The position numbers and the translations under genes were made by a program. From positions 109,681,996 to 109,745,995 of the forward strand of contig OX352774.1 in NCBI GenBank assembly GCA_947095535.1: a stretch of 64,000 nucleotides of DNA. The letters run 5' to 3'. Positions 44,063-55,574 of this stretch are shown piece after piece. A model generated the notes under the pieces. The model did no database searches and was not told the origin of the DNA. It worked only from the letters and a program-made list of their open reading frames with translations. Each line of letters starts with the position of its first letter. The first letter of the stretch is position 1. This DNA is from Poecilobothrus nobilitatus. Its lineage: Eukaryota > Arthropoda > Insecta > Diptera > Dolichopodidae.

Positions 44063-47000
44063 ATATAATAATTTATACCTTAATAATTTCTAGTTTTTTT
44101 TTTTTTAAATAGAATGGGATAAACGGGAAGAAATGAAGATATGAAAGCGGATTTCAAAATTAAATTGTTTTCGAACTTATAAAGATTCTCGATATAATGG
44201 CTGAAAATTCTTATTGAAAAAAAGGTAAACATATGTATGTAAATAATAAATTTCAAATTTAAACTTGCAATTTGTTGTAAATGTAAAGAAGAATTTAAAT
44301 AACCAGTTTTTAGTAACCTTAAAATATAAATAAAAAAGAAAACAATCTTCTGCTCTGAGTTAAAATTTTAAGAGACAGAAAATATCTATAGATATTAATA
44401 AAATTTAATTCAATTTTCAAGTTTAAAAATTAATTAATTATTTACTTCTAGAATTTTCCCTTCCTAAATAATTAACTTTATCAAGATTTTTATTTTTTTT
44501 TTCTTTCTGTACAAAAAATTAAGTGTTTCCGGTAACCCTAATTTGCAATAACACATTCAAATGAATGAATCTTATAATGCATAGAGTAATTGTTGAAATA
44601 AATAATATGCGACAATATATACATATATAATGACTAGAATTGCAACAATCATCTATTAAGAAAATACAATATAATTGCAATGTACTTGTTCCTTCCGAAA
44701 TTGTTTTATACTTTTTATTTAAAAGGGAATAAATTTGCAACTCTTAAAGAAAACAAAAATATTAAAAATTTTGTAATTTATATTATAACTCGATGCAACC
44801 CTTATTTGACAAATAAAAATGAAAAGAAAAATTTTACGTTAATTTGTAAATCGAAAAATACTCTATACTATATAGGGGGTTCATAAAAATATTAAAGATA
44901 TTATAAAAAAAAACACCAATGTACAGTCAAAACTGAAATGTATCCATTATATTTGAAATAATTTGAAATTTAAAAAAAAATACACACGTGTAAAATAGGC
45001 TTTGAAGTTGGTACACCTGTTTATGCACTTTATTTAGAAAAAGGGTATTAAAATCAAAAGTAAAGAAATGCTATGGTATATATATATATATATATTTATA
45101 TTTTTTTCTATAATGAATTGACGTTATTATGTATCAACATATGTTTATTTATACACAAGTACTCTTATTATGTAAAAAAAAATATATATAATATACAAAA
45201 TCAAGTACATATTTTGAATGCATTTATTTGTATTAGTATATGTATATACATAAGTAGAAAACAAAATTTTTGTATTGTTTTAATGAAAATAATGCAAAGC
45301 GTTTATGTCATTAAAAGGAAAAAAAAAACATATCTAATATCTAAAATTCACCCTTTCATAACAATTTCAAATTTTTCATTAAAAATAAAGAAAATATTAC
45401 AAAAAAAAAAATCAGACTACCACCCAACTTTACCAGTGAAATATTAAGGTGCAGATTATATTACCCGAAGAAATTTTCTACTAGCTTGAAAAATTTAAAA
45501 ACATTAAAATACATATGTAATGTATTTTTTCTTTTTTTTTCTGTTTTTTTTTCTGTTTTTTGTATCATATCAGATCAGAATTAAGGATCCACAAATAAAA
45601 CAAGAGTTCAATTTATACTTATATAAAAGAAAATTTAAGATAAAGATTATGAAGGAAATGAAAATATGTATGTATTAAAAAAAAAAGGTTTTTTTTTGCA
45701 TTTAAGAATTTTGTAAAAAATTTTTCATTCGAATAAGAATTTTTTATATATACATCAATTTTTCATTGCATACGTCATATGTATCTATGTATATGTATAT
45801 GTCTAATGTATATTTTTTTACATTTAAAAAAGAAAAAATCACATTCATGTTTTTATTTTGAACGATTAAAGAATAAAAATCAAAAATATTTACAAAATAA
45901 AACTAAAAAATATATGGTATCTTACAATTCTTCCTGGATAAGAAAAGATTACTTAAATATTTGGACATAACAAAAATAATATACGATAAATTTTTCATGA
46001 GTATAAGAAAATATCTCTGGAATACTTTTCAAAACAGATTTTTTTTTCTGTTATTGACTTTAAAATGTTTCTTTTTGGTAAAAAAAGAACAAAATCAAAA
46101 AATATGTTTTATTTGAAAGTTTCCTATGTTTTAATAGTAAAAATCAATTAACATTTTTTTGATAGAAAAATGAATTTATTTTAAGCGGTTTTACAGTATC
46201 CTGAAATTTGTAGAGATCGAATGGAGATATATCTAACAGTTTAATAATTCAATACGACATTTAGATTTACTATAAAAGTCGAGAATTTCCTTCCCAAACA
46301 GTTATTTTAAAAGCCTTCACATAAACTATGTTTTCCAAATAATTTTGAAATATGTATTTTCAAAACAAAAAGTTAAAAACCCGAACCAGTCAGCCATATT
46401 GATAAAAAAGTGATTTGGCAGTATAATACTATAATAATACTTTTGAGGAACTGCAATTTTATTTCGAGATAGATATATGGTCCTGCAAAATTCGCTGCTC
46501 TAATTTTCTTCAAATGTTTGCTTAAAGGTTGATTTACGCTTGGCTGATAATATTTTTAATAGGCTTTAAAGAGAGAGATAGATAGCTTGAATTTAATTCG
46601 ATTTTTATGAGAAGAGCAGTAAATCATTTATCAGGCATATTTATTCCCGATAGGTATCGGAAAATATTTGGTATATTTTCAAAAAATAACAGATCTTTTT
46701 ATCATATTTCGATAATATATAATTTTAGAATATCTTAAATATTTTTTTTATACACACTTCTCTATTTCTATACAGAAACACTTTTTTCGGCTTAACCTCT
46801 TGAAGTGTTACCTTTTTACCGTCTTGTTTTAGTACATATAATAAAAAAATAAAGAAGATATGTACTTGCGGAAAAATTTGTTTTTTTTTTTTTTTAAAGT
46901 ATAGAAAGTACTAAAGTGCTTTTCAAAATGAAAAAAAAAACAAATAAAATTTGAAAATCAAAACAATGATTTTTTTTTAAACTACAAAACAAATATTTTG

Positions 47001-47139
47001 TCATTAAAACAATAATGTTGCATTGAAAAAATTTTTTTGGAAAATCATTCGCAGTCGTCTATTTTTCTCTTTAAGTTAAAATTCATTATACTATCTCACA
47101 TTTTTAGAGCTGATATTTAATCGGCCAAGCATAAATCTA
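44063..47139. other. AT-rich intergenic DNA with (TA)n
   Basis: A (TA)n microsatellite at about 45078-45096 and many A/T runs. Frames such as 45073-45447 are translations of that repeat and of AT-rich DNA and are not supported as genes. Confidence 0.5.
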
Positions 47140-47880
47140 TAAATTAAAGATCCAAAATCCCAAAGTCAAAATCCCAAAATCAAAATCCCAAACCCAAAAT
47201 AAAAAAAAAAAGAATTCCAAATTTGAAAAGCCAAGTGTTACAAAATCCCAATATTACAAAATCCCAATGTTACAAAATCCCAAGTTAAAGCAACATTAAT
47301 TATTAAATTTCGGATTTGAATACAATTCGTGTCTTGTCTTGTCAATAAATGACTGAACGGCTGTGCGAAAGTCCCTAAAATCGAAAATGAAAAAAGTTCC
47401 CAAAAAATTCAAAAAAATTTCTCGGGTTTTAAAATCTTGTGTATTAAAATCTCGCGTTTTAATACTAAATTTTTTAAAAATATAAAAAAATTAAATCTAA
47501 TTCAGAATCTCGTATGAAATAAATATTCTGGAAAAAGGGCCAACCTTGATTTTTGACTGCAACTGTAAAATCTTTCCTAATTAAGAATTTCGCATATACA
47601 AAATAAATAAATATTCTGTAAAAGGCGTATAACATTTTAAAATAATAAGAATACCGCCCCCAAACCGCCGCTAAACAAATTATTGAAACCCTGATTTTGT
47701 AACCAACTCTTACAATTCAGATATATTCAGAGAAAACATTAATAGTGAAATTTAGGGAATTTTTTTTTAGGATTTTATAACTTTGAATTTTGAAATTTGG
47801 GATTTTTTTTGCTGCAATTTTTTTTTTTTCGGGATTTTGTATCATTGGGATTTTTTTTTTTTGGGGGGATTTAGGTGGAC
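47140..47880. mobile_element. Fold-back-like element FB2 (CAAAATCCC arrays, core F)
   Basis: The left zone (47150-47285) holds at least eight CAAAATCCCA/ACAAAATCCCAA units; the right zone (47755-47875) has the inverse, GGGATTTTG, TTGGGATTTTTTT and GGGATTTTTTTT. Between them is repeat F with TCTAATTCAGAATCTCGTAT, CCTTGATTTTTGAC and AAACCGCCGCTAAACAAAT. FB1 has the same core but a different terminal repeat. Confidence 0.6.
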
Positions 47881-47973
47881 TCTCATTTAGAGTAATCTAC
47901 GACATAATTAGGCATATAGTTTACCAAAAAATTTAAAAGTGATGAGTAAAATAAGATTTAAGTATAACTAGTA

Positions 47974-47993
47974 TTCGCCCGCCCCTCGAAATT
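47974..47993. repeat. Palindrome CCTCGAAATTCGAGG
   Basis: A perfect 15-base palindrome (one central A) in a locally GC-rich context CGCCCGCCCCTCG. It could be a fragment of a transposon end or hairpin. Confidence 0.8.
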
Positions 47994-49588
47994 CGAGGTG
48001 TTTTAATTAGCAATTACAATACAATATATACAGTATAGTTTCTTTATGATTTTATTTAAAATGTAAAAATACAATTTTCAATAATTAAAGCCTTTATGAG
48101 TTTAAGATTTCTTTGTAAATGATATTTTTTGTAAAAACACGATTATTATTATCGTTTAGAAGTTGCCCTTGATTTATTGAGTATTGGAAACTCAATATAT
48201 ACCTATTATATATGTATATATTATAAGAAGCCTAAGATGGTAAATCATTGAGTAAAAGAGTTTTAAATATCTATTAATACAAATTAAATATTATGATGAT
48301 ATTATGATATGTAAGAATTTATTTCGTTTAAAATATAAAAAAAAAAAACAAAAAAAAAAACAGAACTGGATCGAACTTGCAAAATCAAAAAGCAACTATT
48401 AATAACCCCACACTCCACCCCTGTACTAAACACTAAACCGAAATTTTAATCTTTATATTCAGTTTTATTGTGAAATTCCTACTCCTACCATACAACCAAT
48501 ATTTTAAAATTTTTAATCGAAAAGAAAAATAAAACAAAAATTTAACGGAATCAAAGAGCGTCTTTTTTGAAAATGTATAATTTAGGTATAGATTATACAT
48601 ACTATATGATACATATGTATATACTTTACATGGGTTTTTTTATAAAAATGGAAAATTATTAATGAAAATCAGAAAATTTTGGAAAAATATTAATTTTGTA
48701 AGATGGCTATACTGAATATTTATCATTTAAAAAGAAAAATATGAAAGTTGGTTGGTAAATCATTGAGTAAAATGGTTTTAAATGTCTGTCATTTACAGAT
48801 TAAATATTATGATTTGTTCAGAATGTGTATTGTGTTCCTATCCCTTTTATATGAATAAACCTAAGAACTTTAATTTAAGAGTACAACATCAATAATTGGC
48901 CCTTTACTACACATAAGATGACAACGTAGATTTTTTGTTTTACAAAGTTTTAAGATAATGGTTGCATTCAGATCTTTGGAACAATAGCTCAGTATTTATA
49001 TTGATTTTTTTAAAAGTTTCCCAAAATTTTGCTAAAAAAAATTTTTATAATCACATTTTTCTTAAACATTTTTATCTTACAAATTATTACAGACAAAAAT
49101 TTTTGCCATTAAGAAAAAAGTGTAGTTTCAATTTCAAACGGTTATTTAAAACTACCATTTTTTTTTTATATCTTATGGTTTTCCTACAAAATATTTTTAA
49201 AAATTTTTTGATCAAAAAGGATAAAGTCAATTGAACCCAAATAAATCTCATTTAATATAAAACATTTTATCTAGTAACATTGAATTGAATAGATTTGTAT
49301 TTTAGTGGTTTTTGGGTTTGAAAAACAAAATGAAAACAATTTTTTATCTTTATTTTAAAGAATTTTTTTTTGGTGAATTGAATTGTATAAAAAAGTGCTT
49401 GTCATCGCAAGCAAATAAAAACTATGTGAAAATAATGTTTTTATCATTTTGATTTTATTTTTTTTTTTTCTTAAGTATTTCTTAACTTTTGCTATCTATA
49501 TATTTCTTAATTTGGTTTTTGTATTCTTTTGATTTCATTATTTTTTTTTTGCATTGTAATTCTTTTCGCTTCAATTTAACTACTTTTT
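47994..49588. other. AT-rich DNA with a dispersed direct repeat
   Basis: GGTAAATCATTGAGTAAAA, then GTTTTAAAT and AAATTAAATATTATGAT-type sequence, occurs at about 48238-48297 and 48753-48815, 515 bp apart. The frame at 48962-49234 is not supported by any motif. Confidence 0.55.
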
Positions 49589-50880
49589 AGCACATTTCCA
49601 AAAAAATTTTGAAAAAATGTGCTTATTAGTTTCACTCTGTCCGTCCGTCCGTCTGTTTACAAAACTTCTACACCGTTAAAGATAGAGAAAAAAAATTTTA
49701 ACCATAGGTAGGTCTCATAAAAAAAATAATTTTGTGGAACAACTTTTTCATGTAGCCCCCCGCATTACGGAGCTACAGCCCCTCAAACTTTGAAAAAGCC
49801 CTATTTTTAAATGCATATATCTTATGTTCTGCTTAAGATTTTTTCAATCTGAAAACGTCATTCTACAGGTATTTCTTTTATCTTTGTAAATTAATATCAA
49901 AATTATACAATTTTTTAAAATTTAGTATTTAAATTTACCGTTATGTGAAAACCAAATTTTGCATGATTTTTCTACTTTCATAACTCCGGCACGCTTCTAG
50001 ATAGAAGCTTGAAATTTTGAGGCAAGAAAGAACTTTTAGAATTAGTATAAGTTTGCTCAGAAAATTTTTTCGGACCACCCCCTGTTTATGAGCTATTAGG
50101 GCTTAAAAATTGAAAATTTGCTATTTTTAAACACCTGCAACTTAGGAACCTGTACACATTTTACTTCTACAAGATATAAAAATTAAAGCTACAATAATAT
50201 ATTTTTACGTGTGTTAAAGGTTTATTTTAATTGTAAAGGGTTCCAAAGTTGCAGCTCTTCAAAATTGCGAAAAAGCCCCATTTTCAGATGTATATATCTC
50301 GGGCTCTGCGTAATAGTTTTGCAATCTAAAACCGCCAGAAGATCGAAAATTTTATTATCTATACAAAACAATATCAAAATTATGTAATATTTTGTAATTT
50401 ACTATTTAAATTTACCGTTATGTGAAAACTACATTTTGCATGAAATTTCTTTTTTCATAACTCCGGCACCCCTTTAGATAGGAACCTGAAATTTTGAGAC
50501 AAGAAAGAACTTTTAGAATTAGTATAAGTTTCCTCAGAAAATTTTTTGGTAACACCCCGTCTTTAAGAGTTATTACGCCTCAAAAATTGAAAATTTGCTA
50601 TTTTTAGACACCTGTAACTTAGGCACCTGTACAAATTTTTCTTCGACAAGACATGAAAATTAAAGGTTTAATAATTCATTTTTACGTGTGTTAACGGCTT
50701 TTCTTAGTTATGTAGGATTCCGGACTAATAGCCCCTCAAAATTTCAAAAATGTCCTATTTTCACATTTTTTTTTATTACATGAAATTTTCAAATTTTTGT
50801 GTAAGTCACAATTCTAAACAGTTTGTATTGAGTTTTGGAAATGTGCGCTTTTAAAAACCGTTGGTTTACATTCTACCTTG
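49589..50880 (+). mobile_element. Hairpin/GTCC element, family C copy 4 (complete)
   Basis: 1292 bp. The 5' hairpin arms AGCACATTT/AAATGTGCT are followed by ATTAGTTTCACTCTGTCCGT and more GTCC. The interior carries a duplication with a 477-bp period: AAATTTACCGTTATGTGAAA at 49931 and 50408, GTGTGTTAAMGG at 50209 and 50686. Near the end are the subterminal repeat GGAAATGTGCGCT, the stem-loop AAACC-GTT-GGTTT and ATTCTACCTTG, then TTTA. Non-coding. It serves as the empty-site reference for C2. Confidence 0.87.
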
Positions 50881-50989
50881 TTTATTTTGCATTTCAATAG
50901 ATTTAGTTGAATTTTAGAACAAAGGATCGAAAAGAAAAGAAAATATCAAGAATAAGAAATGATCAAAATAACAATTGACCATAAATTAG

Positions 50990-51190
50990 GAAAAGGCGGC
51001 AAACCTGCTTTTGAATCCAACTCTAAAATTCTCCTGAACTATTTGTTTATACATACTTTAAAAACAAAGCCACAATCTTTAAAAATGTTTTGCAAGGTTT
51101 TGTCCGTGAAAGATTTTGTAATGCAAGATTTTAGAAAGATAAATTTTGTAATGCAAGATAAAATAAAAAAGCAAGATTTTGTCGCAGGTT
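50990..51190 (+). repeat. Repeat F fragment with GCAAGATTTTGT array
   Basis: GGCGGCAAACCTGCTTTTGAA and ATCCAACTCTAAAATTCTCC match the F core of FB1 (51000-51036). It is followed by a short array of GCAAGATTTTGTAAT-like units (51090-51190). It may be one half of a third fold-back element; no inverted left array is clear. Confidence 0.5.
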
Positions 51191-51205
51191 GATTTTGGCG
51201 TGCAG

Positions 51206-51470
51206 GATAGTGACCCGCTCCCAGATACTCGTACTTGTTCATTGATAAGAAAAACTACATTTGAAAGTTTTCCAAAATCTTTACCAAAAGTTTCACCAAA
51301 AGTAAGTTATTTTCAATTGCATTTCTATAAGCATCTTCTCTTTTCTATCTGTAAATACATAGACTAGTTATTTAATATTTCTAACATAATATTACTTCCT
51401 TTTTCTTTCTTAGAATGTTCGTTGGAAATTTTCAAAAAACTCTATGAGCCTAAATTATAGTACTAAATGA
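51206..51470 (+). CDS. Possible two-exon 3' coding end (uncertain)
   Basis: A putative exon 51206-51301 follows GGCGTGCAG and ends at CCAAAA|GTAAGT. A 112-bp intron ends CTTTTTCTTTCTTAG at 51413; the second exon, 51414-51470, stays in the same frame and stops with TGA. The exons read DSDPLPDTRTCSLIRKTTFE, then a FPKSLPKVSPK part, and NVRWKFSKNSMSLNYSTK. The splice sites are good and base composition is richer in GC than the surroundings. No family is recognised, and chance cannot be excluded. Confidence 0.22.
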
Positions 51471-51712
51471 CGCCCTTTCTTCATTATAACAAACCTTCAA
51501 ATGTTCAAACTAAAAAAATTTAATTTTATACTGAACTCTTAATGAATAAAATTAATTTTATCATTTCGGTTTGCTTCTGATTTTTCTAACGTGTAAAAAG
51601 TTCAATAAATACTAAAATAAAATAAAAAGGTTTTCTTTTTTTTTTTAATTTTCTATTTATATTACTTTTCTAAGACGTTCAGTATAGCTTCGAGTAGCTG
51701 ACTATTAATCAT

Positions 51713-52977
51713 TATACCCGTATGAACTATGTTCAAGGGTATAATAAATTTGCCATTACGTTTGTGACACCTTAAAGGAGTCGAGCTAGATACAGCGTCA
51801 AAGGTACGGATCGGCTCAGAATCGAATTCTGAGTCGATTAAGCCATGTACGTCCGTCCGTCCGCACGATAACTCACAAAATAAAGGAGCTAGGAGGCTGA
51901 AATTTTTTTTACGGCACTTTTGTCAAATTGTTAGTTTTGCTATTTAAATTCAACATTTTCGGTCGGCGGGTTCGAGTAGCTGCCATACAACTTCTATCTT
52001 TATATAGAAATAACTCAGTATCTATTCAAGCTAGGTTTCTGAAATTTTGCAAATGATGATTAAGTTTTATGGCAACAACTTCTGTAAAATTTGGTTGTGG
52101 TGGTGCGACGGGTTCGGGTAGCTGCCATACAACTTCTCCGTTTAAATGAGAATAACTCAGTGTCTATTGAAGCTAGGAACCTCAAATTTAGTAAAGAGGT
52201 GTCGAGTTATAGGCCAACAACTTTTGTAAAATTTGGTTGGTCTAGAGCAGCCGGTTCAGGCTTCTTGCACCTCTTCGAACTTAATAAAGCTAGGCGTCTG
52301 AAATCTTGCAAATGATGATCAAATTTTATGGCAACCACTTTTGAAAAATTTGGTTTGGTGGGTAGCTGCCATACAACTTATCCGTTTAAATGAGAATAAC
52401 TCAGTGTCTATTGAAGCTAGGAACCTGAAATTTAGTAAAGAGGTGTCGAGTTATAGGCCAACAACTTTTGTAAAATTTGGTTGGTCTAGAGCAGCCGGTT
52501 CAGGCTTCTTGCACCTCTTGGAACTTAATGAAGCTAGGCGTCTGAAATTTTGCAAATGATGATCAAGTTTTATGGCAACCAATTTTGCAAAATTTGGTTG
52601 TGGTGGTGCGACGGGTTCGGGTAGCTGCCAAACAACTTATCCGTTTAAATGAGAATAACTCAGTGTCTATTGAAGCTAGGAACCTGAAATTTAGTAAAGA
52701 GGTGTCGAGTTATAGGCCAACAACTTTTGTAAAATTTGGTTGGTCTAGAGCAGCCGGTTCAGGCTTCTTGCACCTCTTGGAACTTAATGAAGTTAGGCGC
52801 AATAGATTCAGGTAGCTGTCATACAACTCCACAATTTACATAAATATATATCTGTAGTTCGGTACTAAAACATCTGAATGTTTTTAAAAGATGATCAAGT
52901 TTTATAGAAACAGGATATATTACGTTCATACGGGTATCCCAGAGTTGACACAGTCTACTCTACTGCACTCTTCCTCG
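51713..52977 (+). mobile_element. Hairpin/GTCC element, family B copy 3
   Basis: 1265 bp, both ends complete. The GTCC tract is short (about 51850-51862). The interior carries three units of about 245 bp (starting near 52060, 52310 and 52560) without the 307-bp block found in B2 and B4. Each unit has an open frame of about 72-76 codons beginning near GGTTGTGGTGGTGCG, ending with a stop before the next unit; this is repeat structure, not a gene. End: stem-loop and CTTCCTCG, then TTTT. Confidence 0.88.
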
Positions 52978-53146
52978 TTTTATTTTACAAGCTACCTATG
53001 AGATTTCGATGAAAATTACTATTTTTCACATAGCTAGGTACCATTGATTACATTTTGTTTGGAAAAATTTTTATTCTACATAGCCCCGTCTCTTTTCACA
53101 TATTAATTAATAAGTTATAATTAATGTTTTAACTTTTCTAATACAG

Positions 53147-53271
53147 GCAACCTTTTATTGACCATCCCTACGCAGTTGAAATTCCCAGATGGCATAATTC
53201 GATTTACCGAAATTCATTTGTCGTACAAACATCACGATCTGAATTTATCTGACTCCTCATGTATTACCTAG
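53147..53271 (+). other. Exon-like stretch of unknown identity
   Basis: A good acceptor, AACTTTTCTAATACAG, precedes a 100-125 base stretch that is open in two frames. One reads QPFIDHPYAVEIPRWHNSIY then RNSFVVQTSRSEFI and a stop at 53250; the other runs NLLLTIPTQLKFPDGIIRFT and stops at 53269. AATAAA occurs near 53670. Neither protein is recognised. It could be the last exon of a host gene, with B3 in the preceding intron, or chance. Confidence 0.22.
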
Positions 53272-55574
53272 AATTGGCTGCGATTGTATATAAACAACAT
53301 AAAAAGTTTGAAAGTGAACATTTCTTCACAATATACCTAAATTTTTGTTCATTGCCTCACCTTAACTTACAATTACCAGACAATACATGAGTACTGAAGC
53401 TCATAAAATCAATTGTTTGGTCAAAAAAGAGAGGTGGTGTTTAGTCCTTCCCAAATCTTTAATCCTTAGCCAAATTTATAATATTTTTAAAGTTATTTAT
53501 CATCTAAGATATTATACACATTTTCGATCAGGATTACGATTGCATTTCTATGAATTTTGCTCTTTTGACTTTATCGATCCTGCTTTCCTTCTAAATGTTT
53601 AATATTTTAGGGTCAGAGCCATTTCATTTTTCTCGTTAATTTTCGTCTTTTAAAATTATATTTTGAAATAATAAACCTTGAAATATTTATACAATTTATA
53701 TCTATTCTATTACATACATACATAAGTCTATTTAACATTTTGTGGAAATAGATAATACAGTTTTAACATATTTAAATGCAGTTTTATTACATTAAATATT
53801 TTTAAGCTTTAAACAACAAGATTATATAAATCTAATTGGTCCATTTAATGAAGGTATACAATTTTTATAAGGTTATTTAAACCATTTACAATAAATTTAT
53901 TTATAGACAAATTTATATATTGTTTACATACATAATTTTATATCTATAAAAATGCCTATAAAATTGTTTTGATTTTTTTACTGTCCCATTATATTTTTAA
54001 TTCAAAATAAAATTTAAAAAATATTAAATCACTTTAAAATAACCTATTGGTTATGTTAAGAAAGTTACCATTTTGAAAAAATGCCTAAATAATAAAAAAA
54101 AGTTCACTAAAAGAGATGAAAACATTTTTAAAACGAAATTGAATCTCTTATGTGATAAGAATCTTATACATATGAACAATAAGAAAACAATTAATTGAAA
54201 TCCAAATCTTTTAACCATCAACAAATATCCTCTTTTCCTAAAATTTTTTTCATTGTATGCCTTTTGGTGTAGGTTAAGTCTTACAGCCCAAAACGAACTT
54301 CTTCTAAATAAATATCTTTCAGCTGATAGCAAATTTAGTACCGCAGTACAATACACTTTTCCTTTTATCAGTAAGTTTTTTTAGATTATCTACTCTTTTT
54401 TTAAAAAAAACTGTCAATGGGTTTCGGTTTTGCAATCTAGATTTAATTTAACCTTTTCTGTCTTAAGCTGTAATCGAAATATTTAAAATAGATATTATAG
54501 AAGCTACAAACTTAAAAAAATTTCTAAAAGAACCGGAAGTAGTTGCAGTTCTCTTAAAATTTGTAGGTATATTTTTAATTTATACATCTCTAACTTGAAG
54601 AAAATTTGAATGCCTTTTGAAAGAATTCTTCTTGTGGGAGATCCTTTGTATTTCAAAAATTCTAGTAAAATAAATAAATATGTGTGTGGAAACAAATCGT
54701 TGTTAAAAGTTTAGATTTTAGTTTATAAAACTGCTACCACAGTACAAAATTTTTGAATTAAATTATTTAGGTTTTATAGAACAACGAAATAAAAGTGGTG
54801 AATGACATTCTTCACCGTAGGATGCAAAATGGTTGAACCATCGTATCACCGTGGTTCTTTATCGTATCACCGTAGGACGCAAAATGGTTGAACCCTTTGG
54901 TTCACCATTAATGATTTAAATGTCTTGCTTGGACAGTTCTAAAGCCAGAAATACCGTAAGCTCCCAAGAATTATGATGACTGCTAACAGGGAATCCTTTC
55001 TACTACTAATTTTTTTAAGTTAAATATCTTCTAAAATTTATATACAAATATGTTCTGTATATTTAAAAAATATTTATTTAAGAATATTTCATTTGACTGA
55101 GACTTTACTACCTTTTTGATTAATAAAAATAAATAGTCAAAAAAAAAAATTTTTTTTTTGATTTAAAATATTATGATTTTTATGAAAGGATCTATTTATG
55201 TAAAGGATTATGTATATATAAATAAAACAGAAATTTTAAGGACCTATTTTCTTTCTTTGATGTTGTTGAAAACCAAAAGAAAAGAATTAAAATTAAATTG
55301 AATTTTATTGGACACTTGGGAATTATCAAACGTAACTTTATCTATTTATTTATAAAATTTATGAGATGTATAATTAAAAATAAATTTCCAATTGACTTGA
55401 ATTAAGTCAATAAATTTAATGAAATGATTTTTAAAATGATTTATTTTAGTAAATTAAATATTTTGATAAAAATTAAAAATTTAATTATTAAAAAAAATTT
55501 TAATTGTTTATTTAATATATTTACCTTTGAAAATCTGTATTCAAATATTAGTTATTTCAAATATTAGTAAAAAA
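53272..55574. other. AT-rich DNA with one tandem repeat
   Basis: TCACCGTAGGAYGCAAAATG followed by GTTGAACC occurs at 54812 and 54867 (55-bp period). The frame at 54051-54356 (minus, 101 codons) has no recognisable motif and is left unassigned. Confidence 0.5.

Noticed and set aside
45073..45447. 124-codon frame
   Set aside because: Starts in a (TA)n microsatellite translated as Y-I repeats and continues through A-runs; not a gene.
52091..52815. Three similar 72-76 codon frames in B3 as a small protein family
   Set aside because: They coincide with the tandem DNA units of family B, each is closed by a stop, and the same DNA occurs in reverse in B1 and B4; repeat structure explains them.
54051..54356. 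101-codon minus-strand frame
   Set aside because: No motif, AT-rich hydrophobic composition, no splice or promoter context that decides it; length is not decisive in such DNA.
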